Assembly: GCA_963930775.1 (NCBI GenBank)
Contig: OZ005689.1
Location: forward strand, 10,242,854-10,306,853
Reading direction: 5' to 3'
Source: Cliona cf. orientalis
Taxonomy: Eukaryota; Porifera; Demospongiae; Clionaida; Clionaidae
DNA length: 64,000 nucleotides
Every line of letters starts with the position of its first letter. Position 1 is the first letter of the stretch. Positions 23,901-36,000 of the stretch are shown one piece after another. The notes below the pieces were generated by a model. It had not been told where the DNA came from and did not search any database. It saw only the letters and a list, made by a program, of their open reading frames with translations. A program made the translations under genes and the position numbers.

Positions 23901-26080
23901 GTGCTAGCAGGCATGAACCCTTCTGGTCTATTCAGTACTGTGTTGACAGTCACTGGAACATCCACTGCTGGACTCAACTCCACAGCACAGGTCAGAGTAA
24001 CATCAGATCCACTGAACGGTGGTATGGGGTTGGGAATGCTACTTGATAGTGTCACAGTAGGAGCTGGGACTGCAGAATGAAATGGAAATCTACGTACTTT
24101 CATCTTCCTCAATCATTAGTTGCACAAGCTGCATGACAGTTTCTCTTATACAATTGTAAAATACTCCTGGGAAAAATGGTAAAAAAACATAGCAAGCAGA
24201 AAGTACATGGCCTGCAGTAAGCACAGTGGTGCCACTGGCATGACAAGTGGGCCTTGCCAAATGACTCGAAGTATAGTTTCTCACAGATTTGTTATGCTTA
24301 TAAGTCGCTCAGATGCCTAAAAAATGTTGATGATGACAACAAATTGACAGGTTGATATGACAAAAACCTACGCATATGCACAAAGTAACAACATGCATTA
24401 CATAGCTCTTGGAGCTTAAACCTGGCTTCCCTTATGAGCGTATCACTCTACAACATGAATGAATATTTTATGCACATAAAAACCTGAAAATATATAAGTA
24501 TTTAAGCAATTTGTGCTCTACAATGATAAGCATGGCTTGATGGCAAGATTGAGTGCCATAATGATTGCACTCTGATAATTATTGGAGGAGGCACAGCTAT
24601 GAAAATTTTCGTGCACGTAATAATATTATTACTATGCCAGGAGTATAATATTAAATTTTATTTGCTAATCATCCACTAACCTTCAATTTATCATAATAAT
24701 ATTATATAGAAACTCACTTTGAAGTGTAACACCTTGTGTCTCCATTATGATGATGTTGCATTGAGTAACAGTAGCCTGACATGTATACTGTCCAGCATCA
24801 GACAGCCTGAGAGGAGAGAAGGAGAGAACTCTATCAGTTCCAACTTGAGTCTGAGTGCCATTGTTCTTAGTCCACTGGTAGGTTATGGAGTTGAGACTTG
24901 CATCTACAGCAACATTACATGTGAGGGAGTAGCCATTTTGTCCCAACATTGGAGTTCCATTGGCAGTGATCTGGACAGAGATGGGTTGAACCTCTGGAAA
25001 GAGAAGAGCTCAATATCTACCACCGATCATGTACATATGCATAGCAATACCATTCATAGTAACCATGATACTATTCTCCAGTCTTCCAGGCCCAAGTCTA
25101 CATCTATAGTTCCCTACATGACACTGACTCAGTGGAGAGTTAAACTGCAGAGTACTGGTGTAGGTCTCGCTAGTGGAGTTGCTGCTGCTCATATAAACAG
25201 TTGGCGTAGCAGTCACATCAGAGGGAAGTGAGGTACTGCCATCAAAGGACCACTGAAGGTTTGGAAAAGGCACATTGTTTGGTCGACTAGGAGGATCAAT
25301 CAGAGGTGCTGAGCATGTCAGTGAGTAGTCTGTATCCCCAGCAGTAGTGGCAGTTGAGCCAGTGGAGGGAGTGAAGGTCACATGATCAACATCATGACTG
25401 ACACCAAAATTCACTGTGGAAATAATGGGAACATAGTCATTATTGCTGGTACATACTAGTCGATTAATTAATAAACTCACAAATGTTTACATAAAGGGTC
25501 TGGTTAACATTGGGATCAGCAGCACTGGGTAGCTCACAGCGGAAACGACCTCTTTCTGGTGCACTACTGTATCTACGATAGAGACGAACTGAACCATAAA
25601 ACTGTTGTCCATTTACAACTTCATTTGGACCTCTGTTTGCTAGAAATCGTGAACCACCACTGGAAAATTCAACTCTGCGCCCATCAGGAAAGTACCAATC
25701 ACCACGTACAGTACGCATGATCTCCTGCGGTGTGTCAGACTCTGTACCACAACAGTCTAATAGGTCAGTTATACACTGCAATGCTGCATCATCCCTAGCA
25801 GGGGCCCTATTTGTTGGAGCTCCGTGAGGAAAATCTCCAATGTTCAAGGTATCATCAAAATCCACAAAGCTGTCACTGGTTAAGGTCTCTTCTCTGAACC
25901 TCAGAGAGACACCATCTGCATGTGTGAAAGAGACGTCAACCTCAGCCAGCATCACTGAGATCGGACTATACCTTGTCCATTGCAATTGCCAAGCGAAACC
26001 AGTGCAGCTTCAAGCAACAGCAGCCCCCAAAAGAACATCCTTCCAACTTTACCACCAGCAACAACTCTTATCTTGGTCAT
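20980..26080 (-). CDS. Receptor B1: 8-Ig/FN3 membrane receptor with tyrosine-motif tail (complete, 12 exons)
   Basis: The exons run 26080-25972, 25954-25481, 25413-25051, 24993-24718, 24069-23740, 23680-23345, 23287-23006, 22944-22651, 22575-22219, 22147-21884, 21828-21675 and 21211-20980. They total 3471 nt, exactly 1157 codons with the stop, with every phase matching. A signal peptide (MFFWGLLLLEAALVSL) leads eight Ig-type exons, then FN3 (VEVSWSPPSDGANI), TM (IGVIILAECLVVMVITIIVV) and a 77-residue tail. The tail has MAYGEV, GEYENP and SNYETI, which fit YxxV, a Grb2-type YxNx and an ITIM-like S-x-Y-x-x-I. The likely role is a signalling cell-surface receptor. The start could also be an in-frame ATG 30 nt upstream (26110). 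Confidence 0.85.
21405..21590. mobile_element. Degenerate MITE in the last intron of B1
   Basis: The left part reads tgatcagctatgagctcgag followed by aaaggggccatttggga, a decayed version of the tgtgaccagctctgagaaaa terminus seen at 27110 and 52420 (reverse strand). The internal block gatacaag...acatttgtagaaagt also matches the 26870-27110 element, in opposite orientation. The right terminus is not recognisable. Confidence 0.5.
23345..23680 (-). CDS. B1 exon 6: second 'CITD...CC' Ig-like domain
   Basis: It contains ALQCITDNLFCC, RGEWYQPNGALV, AFYRTRGANGEV, RPSGIESPTGRFCCEVP and HTLCVEI, aligning motif by motif with exon 2. Here the F strand also has a doubled Cys. It starts the second of two four-domain blocks in B1. 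In B2 only the last few bases of this exon remain, at the rearrangement junction near 28895. Confidence 0.75.
25481..25954 (-). CDS. B1 exon 2: 'CITD...CC' Ig-like domain
   Basis: The 158-codon exon contains ALQCITDLLDCCG, then GDWYFPDGRRV, FLANRGPNEVV, GSVRLYRRYSS and GRFRCELPSAADP, closing with NQTLYVNI. The same motif set recurs in exon 6 (23345-23680). I associate this arrangement with Ig-like modules of sponge proteins, from memory. It is unusual in having three Cys (CITDxxxCC) where a normal Ig has one B-strand Cys. Confidence 0.75.
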
Positions 26081-26507
26081 GCATACGTACAGTACGAACA
26101 CGGCCAACATCGGAATGGATCGTGGACTGATGAAAGTGGATCGGATTTTGGAGTAGGCGCCCAAATCATTCCCCACTATTAAATATATTGACGACCCTTC
26201 ACGGATTTTGACAGCCGTATGCATCTGCGAAAGTTTTCTTCACATTGCTTCCTACAAACAGAGCAGGTTGTACTACAGTACCGGTACAAGGCTCCACTAG
26301 TTTAATACAATTAGCTACATGTACAAACTACAAATCAAAGGTCCGTTTTTTTTTCCACCAATGAGGTATACGTATATATTAAATATGTTATTCTGCAACT
26401 GGTGGGTTATGACTGGCTTTGTTGTGTATGAAATAAATTTTTGAACATGAACTTAAACCATTATCGATAGTTATATAAATGCTATCAAATTGTATTAATT
26501 CTGTCAT
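26081..26507. other. Intergenic region between B1 (5' end) and B2 (3' end)
   Basis: It must hold the B1 promoter and 5' UTR (minus strand, leftward) and the B2 3' flank. The translated frame upstream of the B1 ATG stays open to 26224. I see no TATA box at a convincing distance and no other gene. Confidence 0.4.
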
Positions 26508-28895
26508 TCACATACTGATATAGTCATGTGTACTAGCATGATTGTTCCCGGATATGATTGCTGGCTGTTTGCTAGTATCAATGGTTTCATAGTTGCTTGC
26601 TGCTGTTGCTTCATTCCACTGATCAGATGGTTTCAGTATCTTATCGGGATTCTCATACTCTCCCTCAATTGTCATCATTACGGCAGGCTTCAGAGTCACT
26701 TCACCATAGGCCATGTTTGCTGATACAGCAATATTCTTATTATTATCAGTATTTTTATGAGTTGACCTCTTCCTGTAGAGATTGGATAATAGATCATGAA
26801 AACTTAATAATGATTATTGACTTGTGATTCTGATCATACTAGCATTATTATTCTGTGCATATAATATTATGACCTGCTATGAGAAAAGGGACTGTTCCTG
26901 CATGGTAGTAGTATAAAACACGATCAATTTTATCATGACAATGTCCCAACCGTACTTTCTACAAATGTATACTTGTATCAGTGTAGTGACGCCAACATAC
27001 AGCGGATACACCTTATTATAATATTATTCCCTACACACTACATGACATTGTATTGTAAGTTACATACTATAATTCGATCCAAATGGTCCCTTTTCTCAGA
27101 GCTGGTCACATTAATTTATTATGGTACTGTAGCTAACTTGTGGGTTAGCAAATTCTATGCTAGTGCACGAGACTATTCAAGTTTGGCCCAATCAATTAAC
27201 TGATTTGGAAATATCAATAGTAGCTATATACCAATTAAAATTCCCTCACCTCCATAAGCACAGCACAACACTGATTGTAATCACCATGACAACCATGCAC
27301 TCGGCTGCAATGATCACTCCAATGGCAATACCAACTTCACTTGAACAACTACGTTGCATTTTAGCACTTCCAGCACATGGCTGCTGGCTGTTGTCTGATA
27401 AGAATTGTAGTAATTGAATTAACATAAAATGAATTGATAAGGTCTAGCTCATTACTCACCTATAGTAACAAATGTGCTAATAAGCTCACTGTACAACTGA
27501 TCAGCTTCAGAGCGAACAGATATATTCTCACCAACGTAATTTCCATCGACTCTCAAGCCAATGTAGGTAGCTACTGCTGGTATTGAAGCATTCTTGCCAC
27601 TGCCATAGAATATCCTGTATCCAGTGATGATGTTAGCTCCATCAGATGGAGGACTCCAGCTGACCTCCACTGGGCCAGAGGAACCAGACTGAGTGGCTCG
27701 GACATCGACAGGGGGTGCAGAAACTAGAAAAAAAAAATTAAGTCAATCATAAGTAGCATAAAGAAGATATATACCAGCTTTAATATTGGCTGTAGCCGAT
27801 AGTGTTTCATTCCCAGTGACATAGGTCAAAGCCAGATCTGACCTGACAGTAGCTGTACAGGTGTACCTTCCAGAGTCACTCCTCTCAAATGAGTTGATCT
27901 GGGTGGTGTAGGTGAAGGTTGTATCTCTTATTGTTGGTTCAGTTAGAGTCAGTGGAGTTCTATCCCTGAGCAGCTGTGTGTCCACCATCAACAACAAGAT
28001 CTCAGAAGCCACTACAGCTGAATTTAACTCCAAAGTGCAAGTCAAGGTTACATCAGAACCAAGAATAGGGAGAGAGTTAATAGGCCTCGAGCTGCGGTCA
28101 CTGCTCACCAGTGTGATGGAAGATGGACTGGGGACTTTGTCAAAGTTGAATAACAATTATATTTATTGTTAGGGTATATAACAAGAATAATACATTAACT
28201 CACATTGAATTCCAACATCAAAAGAATTCATTGCTGTGATATCACTTGTTAGGTACCTTGAAGTAACTGTAACTCCACAAACGTAACTAGCAGCATCAGC
28301 TAGCTAGTCGCAGCGGAGTGAAGGAGAGAGTGTTTGAGTTGGCTCCAACTTGAGTCTGTCCACTGCCACTGTTCCTAGTCCATCTGTAGATAGTGGTAGG
28401 GTTGAGATTTTCAGCTCCAGATACACTAAAGGTCAGCTGATAGTCTTCTCCAGCTGTTGGAGTAGCTCCATCACCACTGATCTGGAATGACACAGGGGGA
28501 ACTAAAAAAATTAAAAATATAATAGCATTACATATTAATAGATTATGACACAACTGTACCATTTATAATGTGATATTTAGTGAATCAGAGAGCAAAGTAG
28601 ATCCATCAACAGTAGCACTGCATGCATATGATCTATTATCCAGTGACTGCTGTACTGGCCTAAACTGCAGTCGGCTTAAAGTAGCAGTGCCACTGGTGGG
28701 TGAAATGGTCAGCCTCGGCCTGCTCTCGACAATTGGTGTCCTACCATCAGGAGGTCAGAGCCACCTGCTGAACACTCCAGTGTGTAGCTCTCACCAGCTA
28801 TGGGAGAACCAGAGGCCGCGATGGACAATCCTACGTAATAATGGTGATAATGATATAGAGCATCATGTAATTGTATTACACTTACCAATTTCCCC
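26508..28895 (-). pseudogene. Receptor B2: 5'-truncated, frameshifted copy of B1
   Basis: It matches B1 exons 7-12: 28830 to about 28565 (Ig), 28501-28204 (Ig), 28134-27775 (Ig), 27723-27460 (FN3), 27394-27250 (TM) and 26772-26508 (tail). Breaks visible: (1) about 25 bp missing near 28760 removes the core-Trp region of the first Ig; (2) an in-frame TAA lies near that exon's donor; (3) the next Ig exon is 298 nt instead of 294, because of a 4-nt 'ctag' gain near 28305, giving an early stop; (4) all exons before exon 7 are absent except about 10 bp of exon 6. The downstream Ig, FN3, TM and tail exons remain open and keep AYGEV, EYENP and SNYETI. Confidence 0.8.
26870..27110. mobile_element. MITE in the last intron of B2
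   Basis: Terminal inverted repeats: gacctgctatgagaaaaggg on the left and cccttttctcagagctggtc on the right. It belongs to the same family as 52061-52420 and the degenerate copy at 21405-21590. It sits on the opposite side of a conserved ~105-bp intron block (27117-27222, matching 21296-21395) from the B1 copy and is inverted relative to it. Confidence 0.7.
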
Positions 28896-28910
28896 AATGC
28901 TCACTAATGG
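28885..28910. other. Rearrangement junction fusing B2 to A2
   Basis: Left of about 28895 the sequence (cttaccaatttcc) matches the donor end of B1 exon 6 (23340-23351, minus-strand gene). From 28896 (caatgctcactaatgg) it matches A1 exon 2 from about 10350 (plus-strand gene). Both parents were cut inside Ig-coding exons, leaving the two truncated genes 5' end to 5' end. At most 1-2 bp of microhomology is visible. Confidence 0.85.
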
Positions 28911-28955
28911 AACTATGCTAGGGCCTGACAATGCTGGCCAGACTAACCGTGTTTG
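28896..28955 (+). pseudogene. A2 exon 2 remnant
   Basis: The last ~60 bp of A1 exon 2 are recognisable up to the donor (tttg|gtaaat). Relative to A1 (ctggcaggctaacc), A2 has one extra base (ctggccagactaacc), so the frame is also broken. The flanking intron is shared to about 29328. There the sequence jumps past A1 exon 3, which is deleted. Confidence 0.8.
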
Positions 28956-30095
28956 GTAAATGTTGATCAGACAGTACATACTCATTGGTACAGGGTCGTC
29001 AAAGTATATTGTACAGATATGCCAGTTATAAGCACTGGGTATATTGAATCCCTATAGTACTCTGAATATTACTAAAATGATTTTGTGTCTGGGTGGATCA
29101 TGCAAATTGGCACTTACATACATACGTATTATACATGTACGATACTGTCTTCATTTTAGTGACATATACACACCCTTATTAAGGCGATTAAGGACGGTGC
29201 TTACTACATCAATTAAGTCACCAATTCCCATAAGAAGCATGTGCAAAACAACATTTGCAGCAAATTAATGCATGCACATGCTTGAAATTAAATCTTGTAC
29301 ATTAAGTATGCACACACCCCTAGTTTTACTGAACAATGTAATGCTGGTCTTGGAATTATAATTAACAGACTTTACCATGGCAATGAACAAACAGTGCTCA
29401 AGACTGGTGACAAAATTAATCAAGGACATATTGATTTCATGGCCAATACGATCCCAATTCACCCATAATTCAATTTGGTGATAATGGGACCTCTTTAGCC
29501 TGTTAATATCACGTAGACATGCATGTGATAATGCCACATTACCCTGTACATGTACATGTACATATATGTACAGTTTGCATGTACAGGGGAACTCCTCGCC
29601 AGTCAGTCTATAGCCGTACATATGCAGCTGCATGTAGCAAGATTGAGTGGGTGTCTAAAATTCCATTATATGGGCTAAATTACCGCATCAGTCATAACAA
29701 TTATGGTAAAATCCTACTCTAACAGTTGTTTGTTTGCGTATTTGAAGCCAAGCTGGGGATGCATGATTTGTTGTAGAGCAACTAATTGAGTTTTCCTTAA
29801 TGTGACTTGGAATCCTGTCCAGCTGTGGTGATAGATTTAGTGCCATTACAGTGCTTATTAGCATAGCCGACATAGCAGAGCGGCTGGAAATCATGCATGC
29901 ACGTACATATCAGACCTGACAATTGACATAAAAGTGTGTTCTAATTGATGAGCATGCACATGAACAAAACGTGCAATAATTGAAGTTTTATCAATGTTAC
30001 TTCTCTCTTCATCCCTCCCTCCCTCTTTCTCTCTCTCTCTCCCTCCCTCTCTCTTTCTCTCTCTCCCCACTTCCGATGCTCTATCATGCACACAG

Positions 30096-33000
30096 TTCCC
30101 ATAGAAATCATCCGTGCCCCTCCTGGCGAGACGGTCATTGATAACAATACTCTAACAACTCTATCAGTCGACTTCAATGGACGTATGGGTCAAAACATTC
30201 AGATCACCTGGGAGAAAGACGGTCGCCCACTACCAGCTGAATACCAGGTTATCACAACCTACGATAGTTTAACTTCCCCGCCAACTGGTAGAACATCTCT
30301 GACATTGTCTCAACGCAAAGATACTGGGGTGTATAGAGTTATCATCACCAGCACACTGGGAGCAGGGTCTGTGCCCAGCAGTCTCCTCACTGACGAAACC
30401 AGTTTTCAAGTAAATGTTATAGGTAAGTCTATATGAAATTTGCACACGTTTGAAACGGTAGCTTAGCCTGATATCCAAACCACTCCCAAATACCACTCCC
30501 ATGTGTGGTAATGATCACGTTTTCTTGATAATGAAACAGTACAGTATTACAAGTATAATATAAGCTTATGATGGTGCTCCATTGGACAAAAATAAAAGGA
30601 TCATCCTTAATTATACTTCAAATTTGGCTTTGGCTACGTTTCCTGAGCAAGCACCATGAGTTACTTCCGCTTATAGGTTGGGATTGGTTGTGGAAGACAA
30701 ACCTACTGAATTTCCATGTATGCACACTGTAAAAAATAGGTTGTTACAGTAACAACCTATACCCCAAGTCAATTTTCCAGGTTGTTGCTCTAACAAGGCA
30801 ATAAAACATACATTGTTACTGTGACAATTGTCATTGTTTGATACACTGAGGGAGATGATTCAGTGTCACATTGTGTTATAAAGTACTCTACCAAGCCCTT
30901 TATTTGACTTTGCACAATTAAATTACGTCTACTGAAATAAGCAAATAGTTTGTGATTGTTTCGAACACTTGGACATGTTCAGATAACAATCCTGGGTTGT
31001 AACAATAATATTAATGATGATGTCATAATATTGTCTGACACACATGCACTGCCACACTAATCATTGTTATGACTATTGATACAGGTACCAAAGATTTTCA
31101 TGTCTTCAATCGATTACTATTAAAATTTTTACCTTAATAATTATTTATATCCGGCCACATTTCCATTAATTATGACTAGCATTATTATTATCAGATTCTA
31201 GCTATACATTAGCTGATCACAACTGCCCAATATCACATAAATCAAATCATGAAGGTTCTAGTAATAGAAGAAGTCTTCTGGAATATGCATGAGACTTGAG
31301 ATTAGACAGCTATATTTATAGTAAGAAAAAATTATCTGGGCAAGATCCATACCTTGCTACCTAGGTATTATACACATAATCAAATTTAACAATAACAGGA
31401 TTGTACTGTTCTAAAAATGTGATATTTTGGCACAACAGCTAGTACTCCAGTAGGCAGAGTTCTCATTTGAAGTGGAAATGGATGTTCTTGATAGTCCAAT
31501 GAGATGATTTTAAATTTTGACACTGGACGGATTGTGTAGCAATGATAATGTGTGTTAAAACCCTCAGATTGATATAGCTGGACATAAGCAACTGGATTAT
31601 CCTGCTGTAACACATATACGTCAAGTACTTTGGCAAATAGTGGTAAATCATTGCTATCGATACCAACGCAAAGGACACAAGCCTTTTTGTATTTGATGCC
31701 ATGTACTTTAATCCAGTTGGCTCTGTATGTACAATAAGTTTTTATAAAAAAATTAATAATTATTATAGTAAAGGTAGACCATTCTCTTATGTACCTATAA
31801 CATTCAATTTCATCATCCTGTAGCACGTCAGGCCGATCTGCAATTGCAAGTGGCACTCCTAGGGTGATAGTATAATAATAATAATAATAATAAGTTAAAC
31901 ATAGTCAGAGAGAGACACACGTAGTTAAATTTAATAATCAGGGGTCATAATCGGATGGCTATGTGGAGATGCATATGGACAGCTATACCATTACACATAC
32001 TCAAAGGAAGATATATCATTCAGAGTTAATTTTGGTACTCGCAGCTGTAATTAATTTATGCATTCATATCTGGTGTGGTGATAATTATTGATCGAAAGGG
32101 AAGAGATGAGGCTAGGAAAGTCCGGCCTCAGTAATGTACATTAAGTTTGGTGTTTGCTGTGTGTACCTACCTATCCAGTACCTGGATCCCTTATCCAATT
32201 CCTATATATAATTATTATAATTATTGTGTATACCTGGCCCAATCTCTGCACTCTCTTGAAATGGGGATCCTTTATTTGAATGGTGATAGCACTGTAGGTA
32301 TTGATGTCTTTTAGCTAATGTGAGACTGATGTTCTTGAAATTCCCTATATTCTGTGCAAGCTTTTTGAAATAGGAATGCTTTGCTTCATATCTCATTGTC
32401 CAATGCTTGACTAGAGGTCCAAACCTAGATATGTAGATAATGATGACATTTTATAATAATTATTATGACTTTATATTGAGGTGTAAGAATTTTGTGGTTT
32501 GAGGCCAGACTGTTATCATCATAATCAGCCCATAACAATTATTATGTGTGCATAACTTGACCACAGTTGATGATATAGAACTTCCTGGGTTATTGGTGGG
32601 AGATAGGACTTAATTATTATATTGACAATGTATGTACTGTATACACATCTTGTGGAATTTACTTGACAATTAGCCTTGGTGTATGGATCAGATAGTGCAT
32701 TTTTGGAATAACAGCAGCACCGGAGTAAAGTTCCCTAAACTTTGTGTGATGTTCCATAATGAGCACACTCAAGTAAGCAGCCTCATCAGCACTAATGATA
32801 GGAGCAAACAAGTAGTCAGCAATCTCTAGCATAAGTAGATAATTCAGCCAATTTTCATCATCCTCAGGGATGTGCTCTCCGATCATGAAAGGCATCAGCC
32901 TACATAGCACCCATGCTTGCATAGCTACAAAGCAAAAGTGCATAATAAAGTTATTTAATGAATCACATGATGTAATACCCCTACCTTTTTGCTTTAAGCG

Positions 33001-36000
33001 ATGATCAGTACTATTCAATGTGTCTAAAGCAATTGCAGCAGGTCTGTCTGTTTCCATGTAACCAAGTTCCATGTTTTCAATCTTCAAGTTTAGCTCCTTA
33101 AGCTATTGTTATTATTATAGGTTAATAATATTGGAATACATATAACATTACCCGAAGATATTGTTGTGATAAAATGCAGTGTTGTAGCATCAGCTTCAGT
33201 TCATGCTGGAGTGCACCTTCCAGAACGTCGTGCATTACATCAGGTAATAGTACACCACTACAAAGGTCGAAATAGTCAAGGGATAGGAAAGCCGATCGAT
33301 AATTGATTCCATAGTCTCTTGATCTCTCGCCTGAACCATCTTCTTCAACCTCGTCCAGTTGTTCAAGGTGCTGATCTAGTGTACGAAGGTGAAAGAAATC
33401 CTCTGAAAACTGGAAGCAAAAAGATAGTTGATTAGCAATTGTGTATAATAAATTTCCCTAGAAATGTTATTAACCTTTCCCTTGATATCTTCAGCACTTC
33501 CTGTACACTGCCTGCATGGTTTGTATGCACTAGCGCTTTCCTTGAAACCACCGAGTGCAGTACTAGCTGGATTATCTGCTGAAACTAGTGCGACAGTACC
33601 ACGATATTTCCTACTTATCCCTTGAATTGTGAAAATGTGACCTTGTTCCTGTATAAAAGGATAGGAGTAAGGAGAGGGACAGAAAGTGCAAGAGATAGAG
33701 AAGAGAGAGATGGGGGGGGGGGGGGGGGGAGAAAGAGAAAGAGAGGGGCAGAGAGAGAGAGAACCACTTGGTATGTTAGTGTGCACGAGGTATTGAATCA
33801 ACTTACAAGTGTACATAGGTCGTTAATGATGGGTTTCATGATGGTTTTCATTTTGTATTTTTTGATGAACTTGTACTTGCAAATAGCAGCCAGTTGTATC
33901 ACCTTTGTTCTGGATCGATACCTTGGATGCAAGTTTCCAAGTTGAAAGTAAAACATTCCTGGGCACATAATATGATTATTGATTAGTATCAAGCAATGAT
34001 AATGACCTTGTATTTGTTTGAACCTACCGTAAATCGCGAATATTTCGATGTTAAAATATTTTCGGACAGCATGGCTTGTGCGAAAATTAAACGTACGAAA
34101 TACATGCGCAATATTAACGACAATGCGGTACAGGGTCGTTTGTCCGAAAATTATTTAACGCGAAAAATTATCGCATGAAATATTTTAGACACGAAATATT
34201 CGCGATTTACGGTATATAGTATGTGTATCACAATTTTCTTCAATGTTTGCACAGTGCCTCCATCCAAGCCTAGCAATTTTCGTGTGGAACAGAGCAGTGT
34301 AACATCAGTATTTGCCCGCATTCGATGGGATCTCACCAATCAGACGACAGATGCTGGAGCAGATAGACTCATCCTCCTTCTCACCTACAGCAACATGAGT
34401 CTAGTGCAGGAGATTGTACTGCCAGGCAATGCTGAGCAGGTGGCTCTGAACCTTATCCCGGGAACAAACTATTTTGTTCGATTGAGGGCAGAGAATCCAG
34501 ATGGCATGATTGTGACTGATCCTGTGGGCATAGAAACTCTTAATGGAAGTAAGTATTGTATGTAACAAGGGCTTGTGCCGAAGCTCTGTGTAATTTTTCT
34601 ACTTTGTAGTATAGACTTAGATTGTTAAGTATTAACATGTACAATGTCATGTAAGTCCAAGCAGTAAAAGGTATTGGCCTTTTAATGGTAGAAATATGGC
34701 TATATTCACTGTGGATATTGATTATCACTTATTGCATGTCTTTACTCATGCAGATCCTAAGGTAAACGAAATATCTGTGAGGCAACTTGGAGCATCAGCT
34801 GAATTTGAAGTGTCCACCAGTCTAGCCTACACTGGAGGTGGTGTCATCGATTTCTTTACAGTGTCCTATCGTCAGTCAACTTTTGGTGAATTCAGAGAGC
34901 TTGGAAGAGTATCAGCTACTTCCAGTGGAGACTCACTCGTCTGGACCGGCACTTTCACTATTTCAGATCCTGACTTTGATCCATCTACCGATGGGGAAAG
35001 TACTCAGTTTCTTGTTTTTGTCTTTAATCAGTTTGGCTTCCAGTCCAATGGATCAGTTGTTTTCGGTATGATTTGTGCATGTACACTAAATTACATCAAG
35101 TAACACTGCTATAGCGTAAAATCTGAACAAGCTACACGTATGCTTGTACATGCATATTCCTTGCATGGTAAAGATGCATACATAATTATTAGGCCCCCTC
35201 CATCATTGCTAAGCTAGCCTGAACCGTCATGGTACATCTTGTAATGTATTATAATTCCTGCAGCTACTCCCAGTGAACCCACTACTACCTCAAGTACCCC
35301 TATATCAGGACCTAGAGGTATTTAAATGTGCATAAAATCATTTCTGTTGCATTGATTGATAGTCATTATTCCAATATTAATTTTATGTATATTTGCATAT
35401 TGTATGTAGGGAGTGCTAGTCTTCCATTTTGGCTATACATTGTCGTTGCTGTACTGGGAACTGTACTTGTCACCGTCACTGTCTTGTTTGCGTGCTTCTT
35501 CATTATCCGTGGATGCAAAAAGTCACGAAGAAGTCCCAAGAACGTATACAAAGTTAACAGCCAGAAAGGTTGGTTATCTAAACAATATGAGTGGGACAGA
35601 AGAATAATAATGTACATCTCCAGCTTTTTGAGGGTGTGGGAGCAAGATTATACCTTTCCTTAATAAACTTTCCTCATAGGACCCAGTAGCATTCCCTTGG
35701 TTCATCAAGAAATTTTGAATCTTAATTTTGAATTAATTGTTTCACTGCAGGTCTCAGCGATGGAACTATGCAGGATCCTGAAAGTGGTGGCCAACGATAT
35801 GTGCAACATGTGCCAGACTCATTGCCAGTTACTGTACCCAACAATGTCCAGTGAGTATTCATGGCTATCTCATTCGCATGCTCTGTAGTAAAGTGACGAG
35901 TACGGTACCCTAAGATTTGTATTGTGTGCTGCACATACCTCTCTTTATCAGCCCTAACCTACCGTAGTACCAGTCTTCGGATCAATAATTGTCTCAATAA

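Noticed and set aside
24719-25231. 170-codon plus-strand frame
   Set aside because: It is antisense to B1 exons 3-4, which have matching splice phases and clear Ig motifs on the minus strand.
33376-33816. 146-codon minus-strand frame with SLSLSPPPPP tract
   Set aside because: The tract is the GA/G-run microsatellite at 33655-33760. Only the parts on either side resemble transposase.
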